This document shows, one piece after another, positions 38,130 to 47,978 of a stretch of DNA of 64,000 nt. Within the stretch, counting starts at the first letter, position 1. Each line of letters starts with the position of its first letter. Location: NCBI GenBank assembly GCA_016800925.1, contig JABCPU010000232.1:1-64000 (forward strand), read 5' to 3'. Source of the stretch: Suillus spraguei. Taxonomy: Eukaryota > Basidiomycota > Agaricomycetes > Boletales > Suillaceae. The position numbers and the translations under genes are program-made. The notes under the pieces were generated by a model. The model saw only the letters and a list, made by a program, of their open reading frames with translations. It searched no databases and was not told the DNA's origin.

Positions 38130-41100
38130 ATGACTCATACATTCGGTGAATACCCATACCCCCTCGAACCAGGAGCCCCACCCCCTCAATCTATGCATAT
38201 TCCTCCTGGCGGAGATTACATTCAGGAGCAGTATGGTGGCGGGCGTCGTCCCAAAACGCCTCCGGTGGAGTTAACTCCAACCAGACTACGGAGTAGGATC
38301 AAGGCTACGCAGCGCGATGTCGGCATTGTCAAAGAGGCTGCCATCCGGCGTCAGGAAAACTCGTTCCCACCCGACGCTCTAGCCGTTCCCTCAGCACCTG
38401 ATAATGGTATCATGGGAGGTGACGTGTCATCCGCTCAGGCTCGTCACCCATCACCACGTCTCCACGATCCCGACCATCCCCATCCTGCAGCTCTGCAGGA
38501 TATGTTTTACAATACTATGGAGGCACAACCAAGCGGATGGTTGCCACAGCACTCGAATTTTGAACAGATGGATGATGCATCGTTCACGGCACTGCTCATG
38601 GAGACACAGGGACAGTTTATGTCTTCTGATGCCGGCCCGAGTTTCACCAGCCAGGCTTCCTCCTCGCATGCGCCCTCTCATGAGCCTCCAGCGCCTCCAG
38701 CGCCTCCAGTACCTCCAGTGACTCAGGGTGCTGAAGGATGCTCTCATCAGATCGGACCTATGACTACTAATGTCATTCCACCAACACCACTGAAGGATGT
38801 TGGCAGCAGTTACAGCCTTTCCGACCCTCCTTGTTATCCCTCCCCACATGAACGTCATGCTTCTGTTGATGCAGGAAACGTCAACGACCTGTTCTCTGAT
38901 CCTCAGGACAGCAAAGACGCACCTTCCTCGACGTCAGACCAGTCATTTGTTCCCGGACGGAAGTCTGCCAACAACAATGCGATCCTCGAAGCTGCTTTCA
39001 TCGAAATCGAGCAATCGTTCCTTGAGCTCTCTCGGTCGACATCAATTCCAGTGCAGCAAGTCATCAACTGGTTCTTGAAAAGTCGAGGTCGGACGACAGT
39101 CAGCACTAACTTCTGGAACATATATGCTCGCAGTTACTTCAAGGATCACACAGAGCAAGAACTTGCGCGTGTTGGACATAAGGTTCCTGCAGACGGAGGC
39201 TCTCCGGGTAAGTTCCTATTATATTTGTTGATGTCGTACTTACAGTTCCGTGGATGTTAGGTATGTCAATTCGGACAAAATGTTACGACCTCTTCAAAGA
39301 GGCCTTTCCAGACACATACAAAGACATTCTGTCTGTCCACGATGAAGTGAAAATGCTATCCGCTTCCCCTCAAACTGTCTCTCAACGCGCACAAGAGTTT
39401 CAAAAATATTACCGAAGGATGTTTAGTATTGTAAGTATACTTCCTTCACGCCTCACTGCTTGTTGTGCCCTGACTGTCTTCATTATAGGCTGATACCGCT
39501 GCTGCTAAATTCGGCTTTGAGACCGCGATGGTTGTCTGTGGCAAAATCGTTAATCAAGATGCCTCCCTCGGTCAAGTTCATACTACACCAGGCGCCGCAG
39601 AGGTAAGTATCTTGGGGGTGGTATTCAATACTGAGATGATCGCTCATTCTGGTCTGTTAGTTCTGGAGCACACGATGCCGAGCTGATGATGATACTATCA
39701 TCGGTCACCTCAAAGCTCATGTCTAGTAAGTCTCAACCAGCGTCTTACTATCTCTTTCTGATTCAACTTCGAAACAGCAATAAAACCTCACTGGCAGTAG
39801 TCGATGATGCCTTCAACGACTTGCCTGAGGATGACGAAGAAGCTGCTTCTCGGGATGCTGACTCGATTCCTTCCACTGAAGTCGAGGGTCGCGATGAATC
39901 TCTCCGGTGGCTCAAGAAAGCAATCGCGGCACAAGTCAGTAAGTAGCTATTCAAGTTGTTCTTCAGTTCAGCCTGACATGCTCATATAGCTAAACTTGGT
40001 GGGAAGTTTGCATCCGACAAGAATTTCCCCTGGAAAACGATGCCTAGCGCCTTAGCCTCTTGCGGCCTGAACATAGAAGGGTATCCCGCCCACAAGTGTC
40101 TCATGCCGGGTGAATCCCATGATCCAACATCGAAGAATAACAAGGGGATAGGTGTATTGACATTCAAAGAGGTTGCAGCGCTGGTTGATGCTTTCAAGGC
40201 TGGCACCATGCGGGTGGTCAAGTCTTCCAATACGCACAGTAAGTTTTCATTCTATACTCTATTTAGTAGTCCAATTCTAATCAATTTCTGTAGCATCGTT
40301 GATCGAATCAACAGAGCCAGTTATCGTCGGAGAGGCTCCTCCTTCCACCTGGGAGCACACATCTGCTCGTCGCATGTTTGCTGATCGGCATACAGACTAT
40401 GGTGGCCCAGAACGTGTGGGGACAAGTGTCGCACAGACCAGAGTTAAGAAGGGAAAGAATAGAGCTCGTGATCCCGAGGATGGTGAGGCTGTCATGTCTC
40501 CACCGCCTGTCATGTCTCCTCCCCCTGCTCGTCCCTTTAAGGTTGTCGCCAAGCCTGCTTCTTTCAAGCCCCTCGCCCCTCCTCCCGCTCGTCCCTTTCG
40601 CTTTGTTGCTAAGCCATCTGCTCCAGTGGCTCCCAAGGCTGCTGCGCAGGAGGTCATCGAGATCACTTCTACTTCGGAGGGCTCAAGGGATGTGACAGTG
40701 GAGGTAGACACTGAATACGAAGACGATTCACGCGGGAAGAAACGGAAATTGAAGTCAGGAAGTTCTCGGGTGTCCAAGAAGCGTGTGTCAGCAGAGGTTG
40801 TCATTGAACCGAAGAAGGAGGGTGTGCGTTCCAAGGCGAAGCCATCACCATCCGATGCCTCTGTGTTGAAAGGGGGTCCGCTGTCACCATTGACTGTGGG
40901 GTCGTCTTCTGTTGACGAAGAGCGCTCGTCTGGCGATGAAGGTATGTACTCCATACATCATTTGTCTTTACTCACTAACCATCTTACTCAGCTGCCCAGC
41001 GTGTTCAACCTGCAGCTCGCATCCGGGACGGTCCTCCCAACATGCAGCCGAAATCCAAGGGTACGTAGTATATACATTTTGGTATCTACATATTGTTAAC

Positions 41101-42171
41101 TTATTTGCTCTAGCGCTCCCCAAACCAAAACGCGTCACAAAGGCATCTCGGGCAGCCATGCGCCGCGTACACCAGATGATGTACGAGATCGATTCAGAAG
41201 AGGAGGATGGTCCAGGTCACAAGGACTCAACGGCAACAACAGATGCTGGAAAAGGTGGTGTCGTGCTTGCAGACCCTCAGCCTGAGCCCGCAGCTCAGCC
41301 AGCAAACCCTGCCCCAATTGAACTGCCAGCTACTATGGTCGCCCCATTTTCGCCACCAGAAGTCATGCCCAGCGTGGCTTCACAACACGAGGGCTCTGAG
41401 CAACCCCAACCCTCGAACGGTACACTCCAGACCACGTCTTCCCCTTCAACACCTAGCAATGATGAGAATGGCAGCCCCCAAGCTCAATCCATGGACCGTC
41501 CATCTTCACATCCTACTGGGGAGAAGTCCCTTCCACAACCTGAGCCGCTTCACACTGATCCTCATATTGAGGCGGTCAACCGCTATGCCCATTCTCCATT
41601 GCTTCAACGTGATGCTCCTTCACACATGCACGAGCTCCCCAGATATCCTCGTGAGCCTTCTGTGCCGTTGCGAGAGCCTCTACTTCATCCTCGTGCACCT
41701 TCTGTGCCATCGCGAGACCATCTGCATCATTCTCGAGAGCCTTCTGTGCCGTTACGTGGGCCTCTGCTTCACCCTCGCGAGGCTTCTGTGCCATTGCGTG
41801 ACCATCTGCATCATTCTCGTGATCCCTCAGCACACTCTCAGGAGGGACCATCCTACCCACACGATGCCGCTCACTATCGTGAGGTGCACGACTCACTCTA
41901 TGATCGGAACAGTACCATTCGCACCCATCCCCATCCTACTAGCAGCCTCAATCCCCACGGCCTTCCACGCACCCGTAATGTTGAAGAAGCTCGGTATGCT
42001 CGTGTACCTATGGGATACGGCCATTATCCTTCTCGTTATGACTCACCTGGTGAAGGTTACGACGACCGCTATGATGACCGCAGGCATCCATCAGACCTCT
42101 ACTATCAAGACATGCGCGGTCATGATGGGAGGTACTATGGAGATACCAATAGATGGGCAGACCGCCGCTGA
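38130..42171 (+). CDS. KDZ-element gene 3: large disordered protein with FPWKT domain
   Basis: A multi-exon gene. Exon 1 (38130-39208) starts MTHTFGEYPYPLEPG, is Pro/Ser-rich and ends in a helical motif: SFLELSRSTSIPVQQVINWF, then WNIYARSYFKDH. The next exons hold CYDLFKEAFPDTYKDI and AAKFGFETAMVVCGK. They are followed by the domain GGKFASDKNFPWKTMPSALA, LNIEGYP and LMPGE, then KGIGVLTFKEVAALVDAFK, IVGEAPP and RRMFADRH. The rest is low-complexity, with basic runs (KKRKLK type) and a 42-nt repeat at 41649-41830, ending WADRR. The helical motif and the FPWKT block recur together in the gene at 42642. I recall the FPWKT block in many mushroom proteins but know no function. Bipartite basic clusters suggest a nuclear location (inference). 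Confidence 0.68.
41649..41835 (+). repeat. 42-nt coding tandem repeat, about 4-5 units
   Basis: In-frame units of 14 codons with the pattern PSVPLREPLLHPRA, alternating with PSVPSRDHLHHSRE. The repeat lies in the His/Pro/Arg-rich tail of the 38130-42171 gene and is probably disordered and variable in copy number. Confidence 0.8.
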
Positions 42172-42641
42172 TACCTTTTTCTTGTGCTTGCTTTTACCAA
42201 CATTTCTCTTCTGCCCTTTAGTAGGCAGACTCCTGCTGATACCTTTGCTTTCACCTTTTTAGTGTAGTGACGGTCATTTTGTTACCCCACGCTTTCCTGT
42301 CTCAAGTTAGTTGAATGTAGTGACCGAGAACACCCGTTTGCCTCAAGCTGTGTGGGAACATTTGTAAGACTTGTTTGGCAGTACTTCGAGATCACATGAT
42401 CAAAAAAATAAGAGATCGAAAAATGCATAGTCGGAGGATCGAACATAAGAGTCTGCGAAAATCACTACAGTACTAACAACTTCACCACCGTGGCTCTGAC
42501 CTTGCAGCATGCACATAATATATGAAGGCGTTTGCCATTCAAAATACTTCGTCCGGTGTGTCGCTCTCATGTGTTGCTTCTATCGATCATCAATTATCGA
42601 TGGAAGTTATGTTGTTCCCCTCCCTCTTGCTTTTCTTCTTC

Positions 42642-43762
42642 ATGGATCTCACTCAGCTCGATCATATTCTCGAACGCTTGGCATCGCGCTACAAGTTGGA
42701 CGCCCAGGAGGTCTTGGACAAGTGGTTGGAGTCGCGACAGGTCCGTGATCCTGAGGGATGGAAGTTGCTTGATGGAATACCTTGCATCATTGGTGGTTTG
42801 ACAGCGCTTCTCGGTAAGTGTCATTCACATCATAGTATAGAGCAGCTAAGTATTTTACAGGGACCCTAGACGGACGAGGGGGAAACTTCCCATGGAAGAC
42901 ACTACCCTCCATTCTAGCCCATCGTGGGTGTATCCTTGAAAACTACCCTGACAACATCCTTCTGCCCGGCGAGAGACGTCCGACACTGGCAAAGAGCAAG
43001 GGCATACACGATCTCACAATGTATGAGCGCTTTAGACTTGTGGACGCCCTCAAGAAAAACACCCTCACCGTCAAATCTGTTGCGACAGACGCTCGCAAAG
43101 GTCTTACGGCCTCACGTGTCCCTGTCATCATTGGTGAAGCGCCCATTAATTCACTTCACACTCGCGGGCGACGAATGTTTGCCAATGGACGCATAGATAG
43201 GCGTGGCCTGACCCGTCTGCGCGGCACTTCTCCTTCAACTTCTGGCCCCACGTCATCTAATTCACGCAGACTCCGTATGTTCGTAGAGGTACCACTGGCG
43301 CCGCCCTCCTGGAGGTTGAAGGCAGTTCAGCAGCATTCGCCAGATGTTGGACCCAATCATAGCGACCTCATCCCACAGATCACCGCCATCAATAATGAAG
43401 ATACAGGAGTCAGCAATCCCGCTACCGAGGACGAAGGAGAAGTTGATCAGCTTGTCAGTTCGCAGCCTGTAGGAGTGAACTTGATCTGTGAGCCGCTCGT
43501 GCCTCTCTCTCATGTTCACGCAATTAATATGACCCTCGAGAGCCTCTGTTCGACCCTCATGAACCTCCATTTCATCCTCGCGAGCCTCCCGTCATGGCAT
43601 ATACTAATCGGCACAGCATTCGTGCACGTGATCCTGTTGATTCAAGTGCGGCATCATATTGCCTTCTATCCTTACTCTGTCCCTTCACCGTTGTCTGCAA
43701 TGTCACGCTCTTCCATCTGTGTACACGCTCGAGCACAATACAAGCTTGTCTTGTATTTGTGA
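42642..43762 (+). CDS. KDZ-element gene 4: short paralogue with FPWKT domain
   Basis: Starts MDLTQLDHILERLASRY, with DAQEVLDKWLESR. Splicing over a short intron (about 42813-42860) continues TLDGRGGNFPWKTLPSILA, ENYPDNILLPGE, KGIHDLTMYERFRLVDALK, VIIGEAP and RRMFANGRIDRRGL. These blocks match the 38130-42171 protein in the same order, so the two genes are paralogues. This one lacks the long N-terminal disordered region and much of the tail. An in-frame upstream ATG at 42522 is an alternative start, but the segment it adds is hydrophobic and unlike the paralogue. The 3' end after about 43450 is less conserved, and a different last exon is possible. Confidence 0.6.
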
Positions 43763-44140
43763 ATATCAGGACCAGCATGGGGTGATGATGAGTATAGATG
43801 GCCTGTTAGTAGTTAGAGAGGGACAACGAGTGTGTATTTTCTTCGTGGTTTGAATGTCTTATCGTATCCCTTTCATGTTCATGGCTTCTTCGAGTTGTTA
43901 GTGTCTCTGTCCTATTCACACCAAATGAACTGTCTGTTGCACCATCATGATAGTATCGAGAATTCGCCGTGTTTGAAACATGTGTTGTAAAACATATGAA
44001 CCAACTATTTTAAACAGCGAGGGTGCTGCACGGCCTCGCGCGGTTGATACCTACCCTCGCGAACCTCTGGGAGTACAGAGGCAGTACACTAAGAAAAGGG
44101 CAGGGACCTCTTGTGGCAATTACAGGGAGCCTCTGTGGAG
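43763..44140. other. KDZ right subterminal region
   Basis: Untranslated sequence before the right inverted repeat. It contains several short phrases of the type CCTCGCG and ACCTCTG that recur in both orientations near the element ends and may be transposase-binding subterminal repeats. No gene seen. Confidence 0.4.
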
Positions 44141-44226
44141 AGGCATACCTCACAGGTAGGTTTGCTGCAACATAGAAACCCCACCTGATAGATCGTGAGA
44201 CGGGCGCTAAAGTGCTGCCAAGGGTG
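44141..44226 (-). repeat. Right terminal inverted repeat of the KDZ element
   Basis: The reverse complement matches 31562-31647 imperfectly; the inner GGTTTCTATGTTG block is the strongest part. The element ends at CCAAGGGTG (44218-44226), directly followed by the target duplication. Confidence 0.78.
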
Positions 44227-44234
44227 TTCCGCTC
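44227..44234. repeat. Right 8-bp target-site duplication of the KDZ element
   Basis: TTCCGCTC, identical to 31554-31561. After it the WW-WD40 reading resumes as in copy A (CACGcCCATT against CACGACCATT). Confidence 0.88.
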
Positions 44235-44892
44235 ACGCCCATTTTTTCATCTGGAGATACAGCCATAGTGCCTATATGTGCCCCATCACAATCCAAAGGT
44301 TTTCCTACTGGCTCTCCGTCTATTTTCCACTGCCGAATCGAACAGTCTTCTGATGCGCTCAGTAAATCGCCACTGGTGCTCAAGCAGGCAAGGCTCCATA
44401 TGCAGCGGGAGTGACCTTCGATAATACACTCTGGCATCAAGCTCCCTGCTGGATGTTCTGGCGTTGGTTTCTTCCACGACGTGGACCGAGTGTTGTGGTT
44501 GACGAAATAAGACCGACCGGCTGGTGAGATGTGCCATTCGCACCTGGTAACAACGAGTTGTCCAAGTGCATCTATGCTCAGCCATGAGTTCCTTGTTCCT
44601 ATTGACATATGCTTCGCTCACCTAGTCGTACTCCTGGTAAAGGTCGATTCTGTGAAGCAATGGAGAGCGTGTCATCTTGATAAAATGTTATACCATCCGC
44701 CAGCTTATATGAATGCCACAGCGGAGGGAGCACCTCGTTGCCGCCTGCTTTTTTATGAGTAAGCCAGGCATTACAATACGGTCCGTTCACCTTCCCAAAT
44801 TGCATCCTGGCGGTGCTGTTCACCATATGCATATGATGGTGGATCTTCTCTGTTTTCAGTGGTCTCATACGTGCTGATGAGCCGAATAGCAC
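44227..44892 (-). pseudogene. WW-WD40 gene, copy B/C, 5' part (cut off by the KDZ element)
   Basis: The 5' portion of the interrupted gene: an exon-1-like segment (SSARMRPLKTEKIHHHM), the degenerate WW-like exon, the clear WW domain (CEWHISPAGRSYFVNHNT...SWKKP) and WD repeats 1 to mid-2, ending at the transposon junction after SPDEKMGVSG. The position homologous to the copy A start reads ATT rather than ATG, so the original start may be lost. The exon 1 length matches copy A, not copy E, so A and B/C are probably the closest relatives. The 3' part is at 30024-31561. Confidence 0.8.
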
Positions 44893-45690
44893 TTCTCTGC
44901 CTCTGGCTGATGTGCTTGACTCAGCCTCTTGGCAGGGAATGACCGTGATTGAGAAAGGACGACATGCTCTACAAACAAGTAGACGACAAGCCTTGAGATA
45001 ATGCGTAAAGGAAAAGGAGAGGAGGTGGAGGTAATGAACAGACCTGTTAGGCGCTTAGATATGGTTGATGCTGTAGTTGCAAGGACATTATTGAGAACAC
45101 ATGCTCAGGTGGGATGCACCTCGGTTTGTTCCATCTTACTTATCGCCGTCTGCACCAAATCCATCGGCTATCAGCAAGATATGGAGCTCATAGTATCGAG
45201 CCACCGGGCCGGCGGTGATAGTCAAAATGAAATAACCATACAAATGCAGTTACACACTCAGTCGACGCCAGGTGTGATTGGTATACGATGGTAGTATGAC
45301 ATCCAACAAATCACTTTCTGGGAGCCATATATGGCTCTCGCATCAAGCCAATTCACACACTATAAACGATGATAATTATCTTGCTTCCCTTCACAATGGG
45401 CAAAGGCAATTCATCGAGGAATTTGACTTAAGAAAGCAACAGCTCGTGAAAGCTCAGTGCGTGGCTTATGAGGATCACTTAATTCACTCCACTCCAAACA
45501 CTAACATTGACCCATCCTTCGTCTAGCACCGACCCGTGGCAGAGTCCGTCGATTCTTGAAGAAGGTTAAGGACGGTGCGAACAAGTTGAGGGCGGTGAGT
45601 CCACGAGCATGAATCGAACCATCCCCCCAGCGAAGGGACCTCCTCCCCGGCAAACATCCGGATCCCGCTGTTCCCAGACCTCACAAGCAA
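44893..45690. other. 5' flank of copy B/C, then a novel junction
   Basis: Up to about 45305 the sequence matches the 5' flank of copies A and E. There the match ends, without any RRG7 remnant. From about 45305 to 45690 no gene is supported; it may include decayed N-terminal sequence of the neighbouring NACHT relic. Confidence 0.5.
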
Positions 45691-47127
45691 CCTCCACTTC
45701 ATCGTCACTTCTTGTCTGCTTGATGACATCAACGACAAGTTTCACAGTGTTCAGCATATTCGACAAGTGTCGATGAATGATATCCCACCAGCATTCGCAG
45801 AGCGCGACATCCGTGCTTATGTGTCCAAGAAGCTGGAAGGATTATGTTTTCAGAAAAGGCAGTTTGCAGTCTTCGCTAAGACAGCTGATAGACTTTTCGA
45901 GTGGGCGCGTCTCGCTTGTGGATACATCAAGAAGTCCCATGCTGGGTTGTCGTTATCTCGACAGGATTGCTACAACGCTATAGTGTCACGCGACCCCACT
46001 AAAAGAAGCATGTTGTTGCACAGCATGTATGAGCTCATTTTAACAGACATCATACCAGGGATACATCTACCCATGCTCAGCATTCGCAGAAATCGCGTTT
46101 GACTGCGCTAGCGAGATTTCGCTCGGTGATGGGACAAATAATAGGACAGCTGAACCACTTCCTTTAACTTCCCTGAACGACATGAGGCGCCATTTTCCAA
46201 TGCGAGAGGACAATTTCGACGTTGAGCTTGTAGTAAACGGCATGGGCTCCCTCCTCAGCGGCACAACCAATCCATATTCCCCGATCAGACCCTTTCACGC
46301 ATCCTTCCACGATTTCTCGATGGACGAACAATCCAGCGGAAAGTTTTTTTATTGGCCTGTCAAAGGCGCAACATGACCTTGCATTTGCGTCCCTTCGAGT
46401 GATGGACACAGACTTCGCTTCAATATCTGTGATTGAAAGTCGCCGTATCTAATCCTGGGCTACAAGAACGAGTCCAAAAATGTATCCCATCACATCTGTC
46501 ATATTCATCTCGATTTTGGACATTGCATGTACGAACCACAAATTTCAACAAGGCGCTCGTGCAAGAAGTGAAATTGTTATTTGACCACGAGCGGCTGTTT
46601 TTCTGGCTCGAGTTACTCGCCTTGGTTAATGCACTCAGCGGTGCAGTCGCTGCCCTTCCGCCCATTGCCCAGTGGATGATGGTGAGCATACTGCTACTAT
46701 ATGTCAGATAAAGTGCTCATGCGCAACTACAGGGCTATCCCAAATTCAAAGATGTCTCGTCAACTGCAATGGACGTACAGAGGTTCATTCAAGTTTTCGG
46801 CGGTATGATTTTACAGAGCACGCCAGTCATCTGTATGTATCAGCACTCCCATTCTCGCCTGCCAACTCTCCGCCATCGAAAAAGTTTTCTGTACGGTTTC
46901 CGAATACTCTATATGTGGCATTCGGACGTACTATGAACTGGCCGGCTGTTCAGGCCGTGCTCAGGGGGCACACTGATTTAGCCAAGTCGGTCTCGTTCTC
47001 GCCGGACGTCACTCACATCGTCACTGGCTCTTCGGATAGGACTGTCCGGCTGTGGGATGCAGGGACGGGGGAGCCAATTGGTGAGCCCTTGCAAGGGCAC
47101 GCTTCATCAGTTTTGTCGGTCTCCTGA
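45690..47127 (+). pseudogene. NACHT-WD40 NLR-type receptor, decayed fragment
   Basis: The segment carries a run of blocks typical of mushroom NACHT-WD40 proteins (NLR-like sensors linked to fungal self/non-self recognition). In order: LHFIVTSCLLDDI, DIPPAFAERDIRAYVSKKLE, LFEWARLACGYIKK, LHSMYELILTDIIPG, SLNDMRRHFPMREDNFDVEL, GMGSLLSGTTNPYSPIRPFH, SRFWTLHVRT, RLFFWLELLALV, then HLYVSALPFSPANS and one and a half WD40 repeats (VLRGHTDLAKSVSFSPD...DRTVRLWDAGTGEPIGEPLQ) before a stop at 47127. Adjacent blocks lie in different frames without good splice sites (for example at about 46100 and 46380-46440), and the P-loop region and most WD repeats are absent. So it is a pseudogene. Confidence 0.72.
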
Positions 47128-47169
47128 ATTCTAAATGTCGAAGCAAGCAAGCAGTTAGGGGTACTCGCA

Positions 47170-47470
47170 AGCTTAAAAGCCTTGACGCTTGAGCTTGATG
47201 GTGCAGCGCTGAGTAGTCATTTGATGCACTAACAGATATCTTTCATTAGGACACAGACAAAGGGATCTGGCGGGTTGGGTCCGTATGACCCCAAAGAACG
47301 ACAAGTTCTTCCCTCAGATCAATTAACAGTACCACGTGCGAATTCTGGTACGATCGCCTGACCCGATGTGCGCGCCGCCGTCGGACCAACACAATGACCT
47401 CACTGTATACTCATGTCCCTTGATCTTGACAAGCAACTATCCACCCTGACCACACACCTACGTCATGGAG
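47170..47470 (-). pseudogene. WW-WD40 relic F, degraded WD-repeat fragment
   Basis: It matches WD repeats 4-6 of the WW-WD40 family at low identity. Recognisable phrases in the right order are GTAGTCATTTGA, CTTTCATTAGG, AAGAACGACAAG, GGACCAACACAATGACCTCA and TCCCTTGATCTTGA. Several indels are present, so it cannot be translated. It is an older duplicate than the others and abuts the truncated end of the NACHT-WD40 relic. Confidence 0.6.
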
Positions 47471-47978
47471 ACGTGATTGGTACGGGATCGTCAAGACCGT
47501 AGGATCTTTAGAAGATTCTGTCTAATGCCCTGATGACTCTATTGTGTTGCCAATTGCGTGATCCTCTTGAATTCCTGTTGTGCTGCCGCCGTGCTAGCAA
47601 AAATGTACTCAAAGGCTATCCAACTGTTCAAGGCGAACTATGAAACACAATACTCGGAAGTGAGAATCCGTGTCGAGATTTCTCACTCGACACGAGCATT
47701 TGAAGGGTGTAATTCTGTACTTCAAGGCTTCAACATGTCCTGTGGTAACAAAGGGGGTGTGCTTTCTGCAAGATAGCTCTTTCTTGACAGCCATGCTAAC
47801 GAGTACGAAACGACGAGTCAGTTTCAAAATAGATCGAAAACAGGACGGCTTCATCGTACATTGAAAAATCATATCAAATCACTACAGAAACTATTGAACG
47901 ACAGAGTTTAGTTACTAGATAACCTCATGACTGACTCAGACGGGACGTGGGAGAACCACAAATAAACAACAATCCGCA
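47471..47978. other. Unassigned spacer
   Basis: About 500 bp between relic F and the 3' end of WW-WD40 copy D. Short open frames show no motif. No repeat seen. Confidence 0.4.

Larger units (their letters stand above)
31562..44226 (+). mobile_element. 12.67-kb KDZ-superfamily (Kyakuja-Dileera-Zisupton) DNA transposon
   Basis: Both ends are fixed by comparison with the uninterrupted WW-WD40 copies: the element starts CACCTCAGG, ends CCAAGGGTG and is flanked by TTCCGCTC on both sides. The first and last roughly 86 bp are imperfect inverted repeats. Inside are a KDZ transposase fused to a Ulp1-type protease (+), a small minus-strand gene (36194-36893), a local 200-bp tandem duplication, and two plus-strand genes sharing an FPWKT domain (38130-42171, 42642-43762). 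The target was a WW-WD40 gene. The perfect target duplication and mostly open reading frames suggest a fairly recent insertion. Whether the non-transposase genes help transposition or are cargo is unknown. Confidence 0.9.

Noticed and set aside
40397..40954. 185-codon antisense open frame opposite the 38130-42171 gene
   Set aside because: It mirrors the low-complexity Pro/Ala/Lys coding of the plus-strand gene, with no motif and no splice context.
41576..41896. Antisense frame with AQKAHEDEVEA-like repeats
   Set aside because: It is the reverse of the 42-nt coding repeat on the plus strand; the regular pattern comes from the repeat itself.
42370..42510. Possible tRNA on the minus strand (GTTCGATCC-like box near 42430)
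   Set aside because: No consistent acceptor, D or anticodon stems could be drawn, and no terminator follows.
31562..44226. The element considered as a Helitron or Starship-type giant element
   Set aside because: There is no helicase or tyrosine-recombinase captain gene; the transposase motifs, inverted repeats and 8-bp duplication fit KDZ instead.
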